Source: JAFGHJ01 sp964606065 (GTDB taxonomy: Bacteria; Hydrothermota; UBA3072). From it: a stretch of DNA of 6,337 nt. The stretch spans positions 1 through 6,337 of the forward strand of contig CAZSEX010000064.1 of NCBI GenBank assembly GCA_964606065.1, in the 5' to 3' direction. The notes beneath the pieces were generated by a model. It was given only the letters and a program-made list of their open reading frames with translations. It made no database searches and was not told the origin of the DNA. Shown here in pieces: positions 1 to 5,729 of this stretch. The translations under genes were made by a program, and so were the position numbers. Position 1 is the first letter of the stretch. Each line of letters begins with the position of its first letter.

Positions 1-1
1 A

Positions 2-373
2 AAGAGGCTTAAGAAAGGTGAAAATCCAATGAATGTGAAGATGGAACTCGCCCAAAAAGTTGTTGCTCTTTATCATGATAAAAAAGCTGGGGAAAAGGCA
101 AAAGAAGAATTTATAAAAGTATTTTCCAAAAATAAAGAACCGGAAAATATTGAAGAATTAAAAGTTAAAAAAGGCAAAAAAATATGGATAGTTGAACTAC
201 TCGAGAAGGCTGGTTTTGTCAAATCCCGCGGAGAAGCCCGACGATTAATAAAAAGCGGTGCTCTTAAAATAGACGGTAAAAAGATTACCGATTTTACCAT
301 AAATATATCGTTTGATAAAGAAACCTTAATAAGAGTTGGTAAACTTAGATTCGTAAAAATAAGACCGGAATGA
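2..373 (+). CDS. tyrS: Tyrosyl-tRNA synthetase, C-terminal part (5' end outside window)
   Basis: This is the last 123 codons of a tyrosyl-tRNA synthetase, the cytoplasmic enzyme that charges tRNA-Tyr. The reading frame is open to the left edge, and residues KRLKKGENP before the first ATG (29) continue the family pattern 'NPMxxKxxLAxxIVxxYH', so that ATG is internal and not a start. Visible residues 10-45 form the helical linker after the catalytic domain (MNVKMELAQKVVALYH). Residues about 60-120 form an S4 RNA-binding domain with the typical SRGEARRLI and SGALKIDGKKI stretches, which contacts the tRNA. The catalytic HIGH-like and KMSKS-like motifs lie upstream and cannot be checked. An S4 domain also occurs in other RNA-binding proteins, but the linker plus S4 at the very C-terminus is characteristic of bacterial TyrS. 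The stop is 4 bases before the glycosyltransferase start, indicating co-transcription. Confidence 0.93.
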   Translation, partial: KRLKKGENPMNVKMELAQKVVALYHDKKAGEKAKEEFIKVFSKNKEPENIEELKVKKGKKIWIVELLEKAGFVKSRGEARRLIKSGALKIDGKKITDFTINISFDKETLIRVGKLRFVKIRPE

Positions 374-377
374 ACCG

Positions 378-1331
378 ATGTCGAAAAAAAATGTTACAGT
401 TATAATTCCGGCTTTTAACGAAAGAGAAAACCTTTCTCCTTTAATGCGAGAAATCGAATCTGTTGTCGAGAAGGATACAAGAAATTATGAAGTTATAATA
501 ATTGATGACGGAAGTGTTGACGGAACTTCTGAAGAAGCCAAAAGACTAAAAAATAAATACGAATATTTGAAAGTTTACAGTCATCGAACCAACCTCGGAA
601 AAACAGAAGCAATTATAACGGGTTTCAGACATTCTGCCGGTAAAGTTTTAGTGATTATGGATGCCGATCTTCAATTCGACGCTAACGATATCCCTAAATT
701 AATAGATGAAATAGAGAAGGGCTACGATGTGGTTACAGGCTGGAAACAGGGCGATTATCAGAAAAAATTTGTATCCGGTGTGTATAACTTTTTATCGAGA
801 TGTCTTTTTAAACTACCGATACATGATCAGAATTCAATTAAAGCTTTACGCAGTAATGTCTTAGAAGAAATAGATTTAAGGAAAGACTGGCATCGATACA
901 TAGTGGCTTTAGCCGTGGATAAAGGTTTTAAAGTTACTGAAATTAAGGTAAAATTAAGAGAACGTAAATTCGGTGATTCTAAATATTCTGGTAAAGCTCG
1001 GGTTGTTGTGGGTATAATGGATCTTTTGGCGGTTAAAATACAAATTTCGCTTTTGAGAAAGCCTTTCTTATTTTTCGGTACTTCGGGAGCTATTCTTGTT
1101 ATATTAGGTATATTCGTGGGCATTTATGGCATTATTCAGCGTTTTGTCTATCAGCACGGTTATAGGCCTATTTTATACCTTGTTATACTTTTAATCGTTT
1201 CCGGGCTTGTATTTTTTACTGTAGGTTTTATAACCGAAGCGATTACGGCTCTGGTTGAAAATCTAAAAAGATTGGAGAGAGAAATTTCCGAACATGAATC
1301 TGAAAAAGAAATTAAAAAAAACCAGAGATAA
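378..1331 (+). CDS. Family 2 glycosyltransferase, polyprenyl-phosphate sugar transferase type
   Basis: A 317-residue membrane-anchored glycosyltransferase with a GT-A fold, likely moving a sugar from a nucleotide sugar to undecaprenyl phosphate on the cytoplasmic face of the membrane. Visible: the N-terminal strand VTVIIPAFNERENL (about 6-19), nucleotide-binding IIDDGSVDGT (41-50), the metal-binding DADLQ (95-99), HDQNSIKALR (149-158) at the usual acceptor-side 'DxxxGFK' position, and WHRYI (171-175). Two hydrophobic helices follow at about 231-253 and 264-285, then a charged C-terminal tail. This architecture matches dolichol-phosphate mannosyltransferase and GtrB/bactoprenol glucosyltransferase relatives. 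The sugar and acceptor cannot be read from sequence. The ATG starts 4 bases after the tyrS stop, with a weak GGAA (367-370) as ribosome site. The last 38 bases overlap ftsY. A role in lipid-linked sugar donors for glycan or glycolipid assembly is inferred. Confidence 0.88.
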   Translation: MSKKNVTVIIPAFNERENLSPLMREIESVVEKDTRNYEVIIIDDGSVDGTSEEAKRLKNKYEYLKVYSHRTNLGKTEAIITGFRHSAGKVLVIMDADLQFDANDIPKLIDEIEKGYDVVTGWKQGDYQKKFVSGVYNFLSRCLFKLPIHDQNSIKALRSNVLEEIDLRKDWHRYIVALAVDKGFKVTEIKVKLRERKFGDSKYSGKARVVVGIMDLLAVKIQISLLRKPFLFFGTSGAILVILGIFVGIYGIIQRFVYQHGYRPILYLVILLIVSGLVFFTVGFITEAITALVENLKRLEREISEHESEKEIKKNQR

Positions 1332-2163
1332 TTTTAGTAAAAAATTACGCAATATTTTCGGAAAAAGAGATCCGGAAGCTTTGGAAAACATTGAAAACCT
1401 TTTAATAGAATCGGATTTTGGTGTGAATACAGCTGTTTCTTTGATCGAAACACTCGGAAAATCAAGCCCAGATAATTATTTTTTCGTTCTTAAAGATCAA
1501 CTTGTAAACATTCTAAAAAAACCTATCAATAAAGAAGTTTCTTATACAAAGCCGATTGTCGAATTATATGTAGGAGTAAATGGAGTGGGGAAAACGACCA
1601 CTTTGGGTAAAAGAGGTTGGACACTTTGCAAAGAAGGCAAAAAAGTGCTTCTGGTTTCCGGGGATACTTTCAGGACAGGAGCAATTGAACAATTAAACAA
1701 GTGGAGCAAAAAAATTAATTCAGATGTTATTCACTCAAATTATGGAGCTGATCCTGCTTCAATTTGTTTTGATGCGGTTGACGCAGCCATAGCAAGAAAT
1801 GTAGATTATGTTTTGATAGATACAGCAGGAAGACTTCATACCCGTAACGATTTAATGGAAGAAATGAAAAAAATTAAAAAAGTTTTAAAAAAGAAAAGGG
1901 AAGATTTGCCTCAAGAAACCATTTTGGTTGTGGATGGAACCACAGGTCAAAACGCTTTAATACAAACAAAACAGTTCGATAAAGCTATCGGTTTAACCGG
2001 TATTGCGTTAACCAAGCTCGACGGTACAGCGAAAGGTGGAATAATTGTTTCTATCGTCAACGAAACGGGTATTCCTGTAAAATACATAGGAATAGGGGAA
2101 GAGAAAGAAGATTTAATTCCTTTTTCTGCCCAAGCTTTTGTAGAAGCTATTTTAGAAAAATAG
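1294..2163 (+). CDS. ftsY: Signal recognition particle receptor FtsY (minimal NG form)
   Basis: FtsY is the SRP GTPase receptor that docks ribosome-SRP complexes at the membrane so that inner-membrane proteins are inserted co-translationally. At 289 residues this is a minimal form: an N-terminal Lys-rich amphipathic segment (MNLKKKLKKTRDNF) and four-helix N domain (about 1-85), then the G domain, without the long acidic A domain of E. coli FtsY. G-domain motifs: P-loop GVNGVGKTTT (94-103), DTFRTGA (124-130), DTAGR (176-180), DGTTGQNA (214-221), TKLD (240-243), GGI (248-250) and the FtsY-type closing GIGEEKEDLIPF (266-277), which separates it from Ffh. It has no M domain. Two spots depart from consensus: KRGW follows the P-loop where KLA is usual, and DTFRTGA replaces DTFRAAA. 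The start overlaps the upstream gene by 38 bases; GGAGAG (1274-1279) lies 14 bases upstream, rather far. Confidence 0.96.
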   Translation: MNLKKKLKKTRDNFSKKLRNIFGKRDPEALENIENLLIESDFGVNTAVSLIETLGKSSPDNYFFVLKDQLVNILKKPINKEVSYTKPIVELYVGVNGVGKTTTLGKRGWTLCKEGKKVLLVSGDTFRTGAIEQLNKWSKKINSDVIHSNYGADPASICFDAVDAAIARNVDYVLIDTAGRLHTRNDLMEEMKKIKKVLKKKREDLPQETILVVDGTTGQNALIQTKQFDKAIGLTGIALTKLDGTAKGGIIVSIVNETGIPVKYIGIGEEKEDLIPFSAQAFVEAILEK

Positions 2164-2166
2164 GAG
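2161..2166 (+). promoter_or_regulatory. Ribosome binding site overlapping the ftsY stop codon
   Basis: TAGGAG, five bases before the ATG at 2172. The ftsY stop codon TAG supplies the first three bases, so a ribosome terminating on ftsY sits over the initiation signal of the next gene. This favours translational coupling (inference) and supports 2172 as the start. Confidence 0.7.
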
Positions 2167-2171
2167 TTTTA

Positions 2172-3284
2172 ATGACTTCGGAAGAATACCTTAAAAAAGG
2201 AAATTTCAAAAATATAATAAAAACCGGCAGGATAAGTGTTATGCCAGTGTGGTTCGATTCTATGGGCGCGAAATCCATGTGCACCTATGTTGAAACCCCT
2301 GAAGTTAAAATTATTATCGATCCTGGCTACGCCATTATGCAACATTCTTATCCGCTTGACGAGGAAGAGAAGTTGGATTTTCTAAAAGCTGCCGAAGAAA
2401 GGGTAAAAGAGTATACCAAAAAAGTCGATATAGTAATTATAACTCACTTTCACTATGATCACCACAGAAGACCTATTGAATTTCCGGAAAGTTATATAGA
2501 CAAAATAACCTATATTAAAAATCCCAATGAATGGATTAACTATTCTCAGTGGAAACGCGCTAGAATATTATATCAGGATTTGATGAACTTATTTGGCAAT
2601 GTTTTTAAAATAGATGATTTTATGAAAGAACCTGAAGAAAAAAACTACGCAGATCCTTACAATAAACTTCATTTAGCAAGAAAAAGAGATTTCGGTGATT
2701 ATACCAAACGGCATGAAGAATTGTTAAAAACCTGGAAAAACAATATGTACAAAAGCGTGGAAGGATGGATGCAAAAGAAATGGTTGACGGAATTAAAAGT
2801 AGCCAGAACCAGTATAAATTTTATTCGTAAAGGAGAAATCAATTTCGGCAAAACCAGCATATGGTTCCCGGGTACTTTGTTTCATGGAATAGAATATGCT
2901 AAAACCGGTTGGGTGGAACCTGTGGTAATAAAAAGGGACGATAAAATCGTACTTTATTCATCTGATATAATGGGACCGAACATAGAAGATTACGCCGAAT
3001 GGATAATAAAAGGTAATCCTAATGTTATAATACTCGATGGCCCTTCGACATACCTTCTGGGTTACATGTTTAACCAGATTAACCTTGATAGGTGCATTGA
3101 AAACGTCTCGAGGATTGTTAGAGAAACCGATTTTGACGTAATGATTTATGACCACCATTTACTAAGGGAAAAGAAATTCAGAGAACATATGGGGGATTTC
3201 TACGATACGGTTTATAAAACAGGAAAAGTGGTTATTACGGCAGCCCAGTGGTTTGATTTACCACCTCTTGTAGATGTAATTTGA
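2172..3284 (+). CDS. UPF0282-like metallo-beta-lactamase-fold protein
   Basis: A 370-residue predicted soluble cytoplasmic metallo-hydrolase of the metallo-beta-lactamase fold, resembling the UPF0282 family known mainly from archaea. Its substrate is unknown. Visible: the opening SMGAKSMCTYVET (30-42), the beta-strand IIIDPG (47-52), the metal-binding THFHYDHH (91-98; H92, H94, D96, H97), FHG (237-239), SSD (263-265) with D265 as likely bridging aspartate, LDGPSTYL (288-295) and the late DHHLLRE (337-343). The last two are typical of UPF0282 as I recall it. The protein is longer than the roughly 300 residues usual for that family: there is an N-terminal extension of about 20 residues and a charged, helix-rich stretch from about 115 to 210. 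There is no signal peptide. It follows ftsY by 8 bases, probably in the same operon, but no functional link to FtsY is evident. A hydrolase or nuclease role is possible but unsupported. Confidence 0.8.
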   Translation: MTSEEYLKKGNFKNIIKTGRISVMPVWFDSMGAKSMCTYVETPEVKIIIDPGYAIMQHSYPLDEEEKLDFLKAAEERVKEYTKKVDIVIITHFHYDHHRRPIEFPESYIDKITYIKNPNEWINYSQWKRARILYQDLMNLFGNVFKIDDFMKEPEEKNYADPYNKLHLARKRDFGDYTKRHEELLKTWKNNMYKSVEGWMQKKWLTELKVARTSINFIRKGEINFGKTSIWFPGTLFHGIEYAKTGWVEPVVIKRDDKIVLYSSDIMGPNIEDYAEWIIKGNPNVIILDGPSTYLLGYMFNQINLDRCIENVSRIVRETDFDVMIYDHHLLREKKFREHMGDFYDTVYKTGKVVITAAQWFDLPPLVDVI

Positions 3285-3295
3285 TTAAATATAAT
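3268..3295 (+). promoter_or_regulatory. Possible sigma-70-type promoter before lemA
   Basis: A perfect TATAAT lies at 3290-3295, just after the stop codon of the metallo-hydrolase gene. With a 16-base spacer, a poor -35 match TTGTAG (3268-3273) sits upstream. Transcription would start near 3301-3303, leaving a very short leader, at or inside the ribosome site. Because the region is AT-rich, a chance match is quite possible. If real, it would separate lemA and the DUF2207 gene from the upstream operon. Confidence 0.3.
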
Positions 3296-3299
3296 AAAT

Positions 3300-3305
3300 A
3301 AGGAG
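3300..3305 (+). promoter_or_regulatory. Strong ribosome binding site of lemA
   Basis: AAGGAG with a 7-base gap to the ATG at 3313, the best Shine-Dalgarno in the window. It suggests that lemA is translated independently of upstream genes and at a high rate. Confidence 0.75.
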
Positions 3306-3312
3306 AGAGTCT

Positions 3313-3861
3313 ATGATTGGTTTAGTAATTCTTGGTATTGTTGTAATTATTGTTATTTTTGTAATCGCTACATATAATGCTTTCATTCGACTGAAAAATT
3401 TATGCGATAACGCGTGGAGCGATGTGGATGTTCAACTAAAGAGAAGATACGACCTAATTCCTAATCTCGTTAATACGGTTAAAGGTTATGCGAGCCACGA
3501 GAGAAAAGTATTTGAGAATGTAACAAAAGCCAGGGCTGAAGCCACAGCCGCAAAGACCCCAGACGAACAATCCAGGGCAGAAAATATGTTAACCGGCGCC
3601 CTCCGTCAGCTATTTGCGGTAGCTGAAAATTATCCTGAATTAAAGGCAAATACTAATTTTCTGGAATTGCAGAAAAATTTATCACAAATAGAAGACGATA
3701 TTCAAAACGCAAGAAGGTATTACAATGCTGTTGTCCGGGATAATAATATAAAAGTCGAATCCTTTCCTTCTAATATAATCGCAAATATTTTTAACTTCAA
3801 AAAACGCGAATTCTTCGAAATGGAAGAGGGGGAGAGGGCTGTACCGAGGGTTGAATTTTAA
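3313..3861 (+). CDS. lemA: LemA family membrane-anchored protein
   Basis: A 182-residue LemA protein. The family is widespread in bacteria, is anchored by one N-terminal membrane helix and folds into a helical bundle; its biochemical function is not settled. Visible: a hydrophobic N-terminal helix (2-20), then the family signature YNAFIRLKNLCDNAWSDVDV (21-40), QLKRRYDLIPNLVNTVKGYA (41-60), HERKVFENVTKARAEA (62-77), ENYPELKANTNFLELQ (105-120), the IEDDIQNARRYYN stretch (126-138) and the C-terminal FPSNIIANIFNFKKREFF (151-168). Length and all blocks match an intact member. The start is fixed by AAGGAG 7 bases upstream. The stop is two bases before the DUF2207 gene, and LemA next to a DUF2207 or TPM-domain membrane protein is a recurrent bacterial arrangement. 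This suggests the two act together at the cell envelope (inference). Confidence 0.95.
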   Translation: MIGLVILGIVVIIVIFVIATYNAFIRLKNLCDNAWSDVDVQLKRRYDLIPNLVNTVKGYASHERKVFENVTKARAEATAAKTPDEQSRAENMLTGALRQLFAVAENYPELKANTNFLELQKNLSQIEDDIQNARRYYNAVVRDNNIKVESFPSNIIANIFNFKKREFFEMEEGERAVPRVEF

Positions 3862-3863
3862 CC

Positions 3864-5555
3864 ATGGTTCTTTTACTTTTAAGCCTGTATATACAACTTT
3901 TTGATAGCGAAATAAAGCTAAATAATGACGGTTCCTTAGATATTAAGGAAATAATAACCGTAAATTTTGACGGTGGTTATCACCATGGAATTTACCGGGA
4001 TATTCCTCTTGAACTGCGTGGTATGGCAGGCAATTATTCACTGGGATTCACAGTTCAAGAAGTTTTAATGGACGGAGAGAACGTACCTGTAAAAAACAGC
4101 ACAAGAAGTTATGGGGGAGGAAAGGAGCTAAGAATCCGTATAGGAGATCCCAACCGAACAATTAGCGGAATTCACGAGTATACAATAGAATATTCCTGTG
4201 TACTTGGCGCGAGATATTTTAAAGAATGGGATGAATTATACTGGAATATAACGGGTAGTAGCTGGGAAAACAGGATTGATTCCTCACATTGCACCGTAAT
4301 ATTTCCATCTCCTATAAAACTATCAGACGAAGACATTAAAATTTTCGTTGGCACGTATGGCTCGGACAGAACAATAGAAAATTATTCGCTAACCGATGAA
4401 TCCCTTTCTTTCGGAACAGCTACACTGTATCCCGGCTACGGAACTACTGTCGACATTAGATTACCAAAAGGGTATCTCAGTAAACCTCCGTTATCGACAA
4501 CCCTCTGGCTTAAGCTAAAAAGTTATTTAGGACCCCTATTGGCTATTTTAATTCCCTTATTTGCCTTTGTATTTCTGTTTAAAAAATGGTATAGAGACGG
4601 GAAAGATCTTCCGGCAGGAACCATTACCGTTAAGTATAATCCTCCCAAAGACTTAACTGCAGCTGAAGTTGGAACTATTCTCGATCAAAAGGTTGATACG
4701 GTCGATATAACATCTATTCTTTTTGATCTCGCCAGGTTGGGGTATCTATCGATAAAAGAGATAGAAACCAATAAATTCCTGTTTCTCAAAAAGAAAGACT
4801 ATAAGATTAAGATATTGAAAGACATGGATTTAGATAAAGAAAAGCATTTGAGGGAGTTTTTAAAGGGTTTGAAATACAAAGGTGGTAATGGATTTCTTAT
4901 TTCCGACTTAAAGGGTGAATTCTATACATATGTAAAGGATGTAACTGAAGAAATATACAAATCTGTAAAGAAAAAGGGTTATTTTTACGGTAATCCGGAT
5001 AAGATTCGAAAGAAATATACCGGCTTTGGTGCAGCGGGTCTTTTTATAGGTATCTGGGCTATTCCTTTTACGTTTGGGTTTTTAGGTGGTACAGGTGCCG
5101 GATTTGCTGTAGGAATCGCGCTGAGCGGTTTAATTTCGCTTATATTCGCCCAAACAATGCCTAAACGAACGTACAAGGGCAGGGAAGTGTTGACGGATAT
5201 CCTTGGTTTTAAAGAATTTCTTGTCAGAGTGGAAAAAGATAGATTAAAAAGAATGATCGACCAAAATCCAACAATTTTCTTTGATTTCCTATCATATGCG
5301 ATAGCCTTAGGCGTTGTAGACGAATGGGCTGAGCGTTTCAACGGACTCCAGATAGAAACACCCGGCTGGTACAACACTTACGGGGGCGTACATGGAGGAA
5401 TCATGGCTAACAATATTACAAGCTCTATAGGCAATACCATAGGAGCATTTGCGGCAGCTTCGAGTCCACCGAGAGGAAGCTCAAGCGGATTCTCGGGCGG
5501 CGGAGGCGGATTCTCCGGTGGTGGAGGTGGTGGCGGTGGTGGCGGAGGCTGGTAA
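3864..5555 (+). CDS. DUF2207 family membrane protein with Gly-rich C-terminus
   Basis: A 563-residue membrane protein of the DUF2207 family, function unknown. Order: a very short hydrophobic N-terminus (MVLLLLSLYIQLF), then the extracytoplasmic beta-rich domain (about 14-205) with NNDGSLDIKEIITVNFDG (20-37) and HGIYRDIPLE (41-50). A membrane helix follows (about 222-239, then KKWYRDGKD). A cytoplasmic winged-helix-like region (about 255-380) carries PPKDLTAAEVGTILD (260-274) and DITSILFDLARLGYLSI (281-297). Two more membrane helices lie at about 387-407 and 409-429. The C-terminal part has GREVLTDILGFKEFL (439-453), FLSYAIALGVVDEWAERF (475-492) and a tail of 5 and 11 consecutive glycines ending in Trp563. 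The start is bounded by an in-frame TGA at 3852-3854, so ATG 3864 is the only ordinary start that keeps the domain. The signal segment is short and lacks basic residues. The gene lies 2 bases after lemA, so it is translationally coupled or at least co-transcribed. Confidence 0.92.
   Translation: MVLLLLSLYIQLFDSEIKLNNDGSLDIKEIITVNFDGGYHHGIYRDIPLELRGMAGNYSLGFTVQEVLMDGENVPVKNSTRSYGGGKELRIRIGDPNRTISGIHEYTIEYSCVLGARYFKEWDELYWNITGSSWENRIDSSHCTVIFPSPIKLSDEDIKIFVGTYGSDRTIENYSLTDESLSFGTATLYPGYGTTVDIRLPKGYLSKPPLSTTLWLKLKSYLGPLLAILIPLFAFVFLFKKWYRDGKDLPAGTITVKYNPPKDLTAAEVGTILDQKVDTVDITSILFDLARLGYLSIKEIETNKFLFLKKKDYKIKILKDMDLDKEKHLREFLKGLKYKGGNGFLISDLKGEFYTYVKDVTEEIYKSVKKKGYFYGNPDKIRKKYTGFGAAGLFIGIWAIPFTFGFLGGTGAGFAVGIALSGLISLIFAQTMPKRTYKGREVLTDILGFKEFLVRVEKDRLKRMIDQNPTIFFDFLSYAIALGVVDEWAERFNGLQIETPGWYNTYGGVHGGIMANNITSSIGNTIGAFAAASSPPRGSSSGFSGGGGGFSGGGGGGGGGGGW
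5493..5552 (+). repeat. (GGN)n glycine-codon repeat at the end of the DUF2207 gene
   Basis: Five glycine codons (5496-5510) and eleven more (5517-5549), broken by a Phe-Ser pair and closed by TGG. The tract is much richer in G than its AT-rich surroundings. It encodes the glycine-rich tail common in DUF2207 proteins. Regularly spaced GG pairs on the coding strand and mRNA could form two-layer G-quadruplexes, which is a possibility only. The glycine codons vary (GGC, GGA, GGT), so it is not a pure microsatellite. Confidence 0.8.
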
Positions 5556-5604
5556 TAAGGGCTCACACAGCCTAAACGCCGCTAACCAGCTGACCGTTAG
5601 TAAC

Positions 5605-5614
5605 TTACATGTAA
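5605..5614. repeat. Perfect palindrome TTACATGTAA
   Basis: A 10-base perfect palindrome. The same ATGTAA/TTACAT half-sites recur at 5663-5668 and 5671-5676, so the spacer has four copies of this hexamer in two inverted pairs about 55 bases apart. It could be a protein-binding site or part of an RNA fold; nothing in the sequence decides. Confidence 0.5.
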
Positions 5615-5661
5615 ATCCTTGCCTCATTTTCTCAATATACGCAATGTCTGATAATATATAT

Positions 5662-5677
5662 TATGTAAACTTACATA
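5662..5677. repeat. Inverted repeat TATGTAA-AC-TTACATA
   Basis: Seven-base arms around a 2-base centre, directly abutting the AT palindrome at 5651-5664. As RNA the loop is too tight without opening a pair, so a DNA-level site is at least as likely as a hairpin. The T9 tract starts 22 bases further on, too far for a classical terminator. GTAAACTTACAT (5665-5676) also resembles GTAACTTACAT (5600-5610), giving an imperfect direct repeat. Confidence 0.5.
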
Positions 5678-5729
5678 TTGTAGGATTTGAATCTTTGCAT
5701 TTTTTTTTAAATTAGCTGTTTGTTTGTTT

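Larger units (their letters stand above)
5556..5729. other. Convergent intergenic spacer with palindromes, no canonical terminator
   Basis: These 174 bases separate two converging genes and hold no convincing coding sequence. They contain a weak GGCT/AGCC hairpin (5560-5572, 5-base loop, no T-tract), CTAAC/GTTAG arms (5582-5600), a perfect 10-base palindrome (5605-5614), a perfect 14-base AT palindrome (5651-5664), a 7-base-arm inverted repeat (5662-5677) and a run of nine T (5700-5708). No GC-rich stem sits directly before a T-tract on either strand, so a standard intrinsic terminator is not evident. The region may still act as a weak two-way termination zone or contain a binding site. Confidence 0.5.

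Noticed and set aside
29..31. ATG as the start of a small S4-domain protein
   Set aside because: The preceding codons KRLKKGENP continue the TyrS pattern and the frame is open to the edge, so this is an internal Met of tyrS.
4985..5377. A 130-codon - strand open frame inside the DUF2207 gene
   Set aside because: It lies wholly opposite a conserved coding region, shows no domain, and has no ribosome site.
5378..5566. A proline-rich - strand open frame opposite the glycine repeat
   Set aside because: Poly-proline is simply the complement of the glycine codons; the frame is a shadow of the DUF2207 gene.
5560..5572. GGCT/AGCC hairpin after the DUF2207 stop as an intrinsic terminator
   Set aside because: The stem has only four firm pairs and is not followed by a T-tract.
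5680..5700. A tRNA T-loop-like TTCAAATC on the - strand
   Set aside because: The flanking bases do not form the 5-bp T-stem and no acceptor, D or anticodon arm is found nearby.
5449..5715. A + strand open frame of 88 codons across the end of the DUF2207 gene and the spacer
   Set aside because: Its first part is the glycine repeat read in another frame, giving Ala/Glu/Val repeats, and the rest is low-complexity spacer without a ribosome site or recognisable domain.
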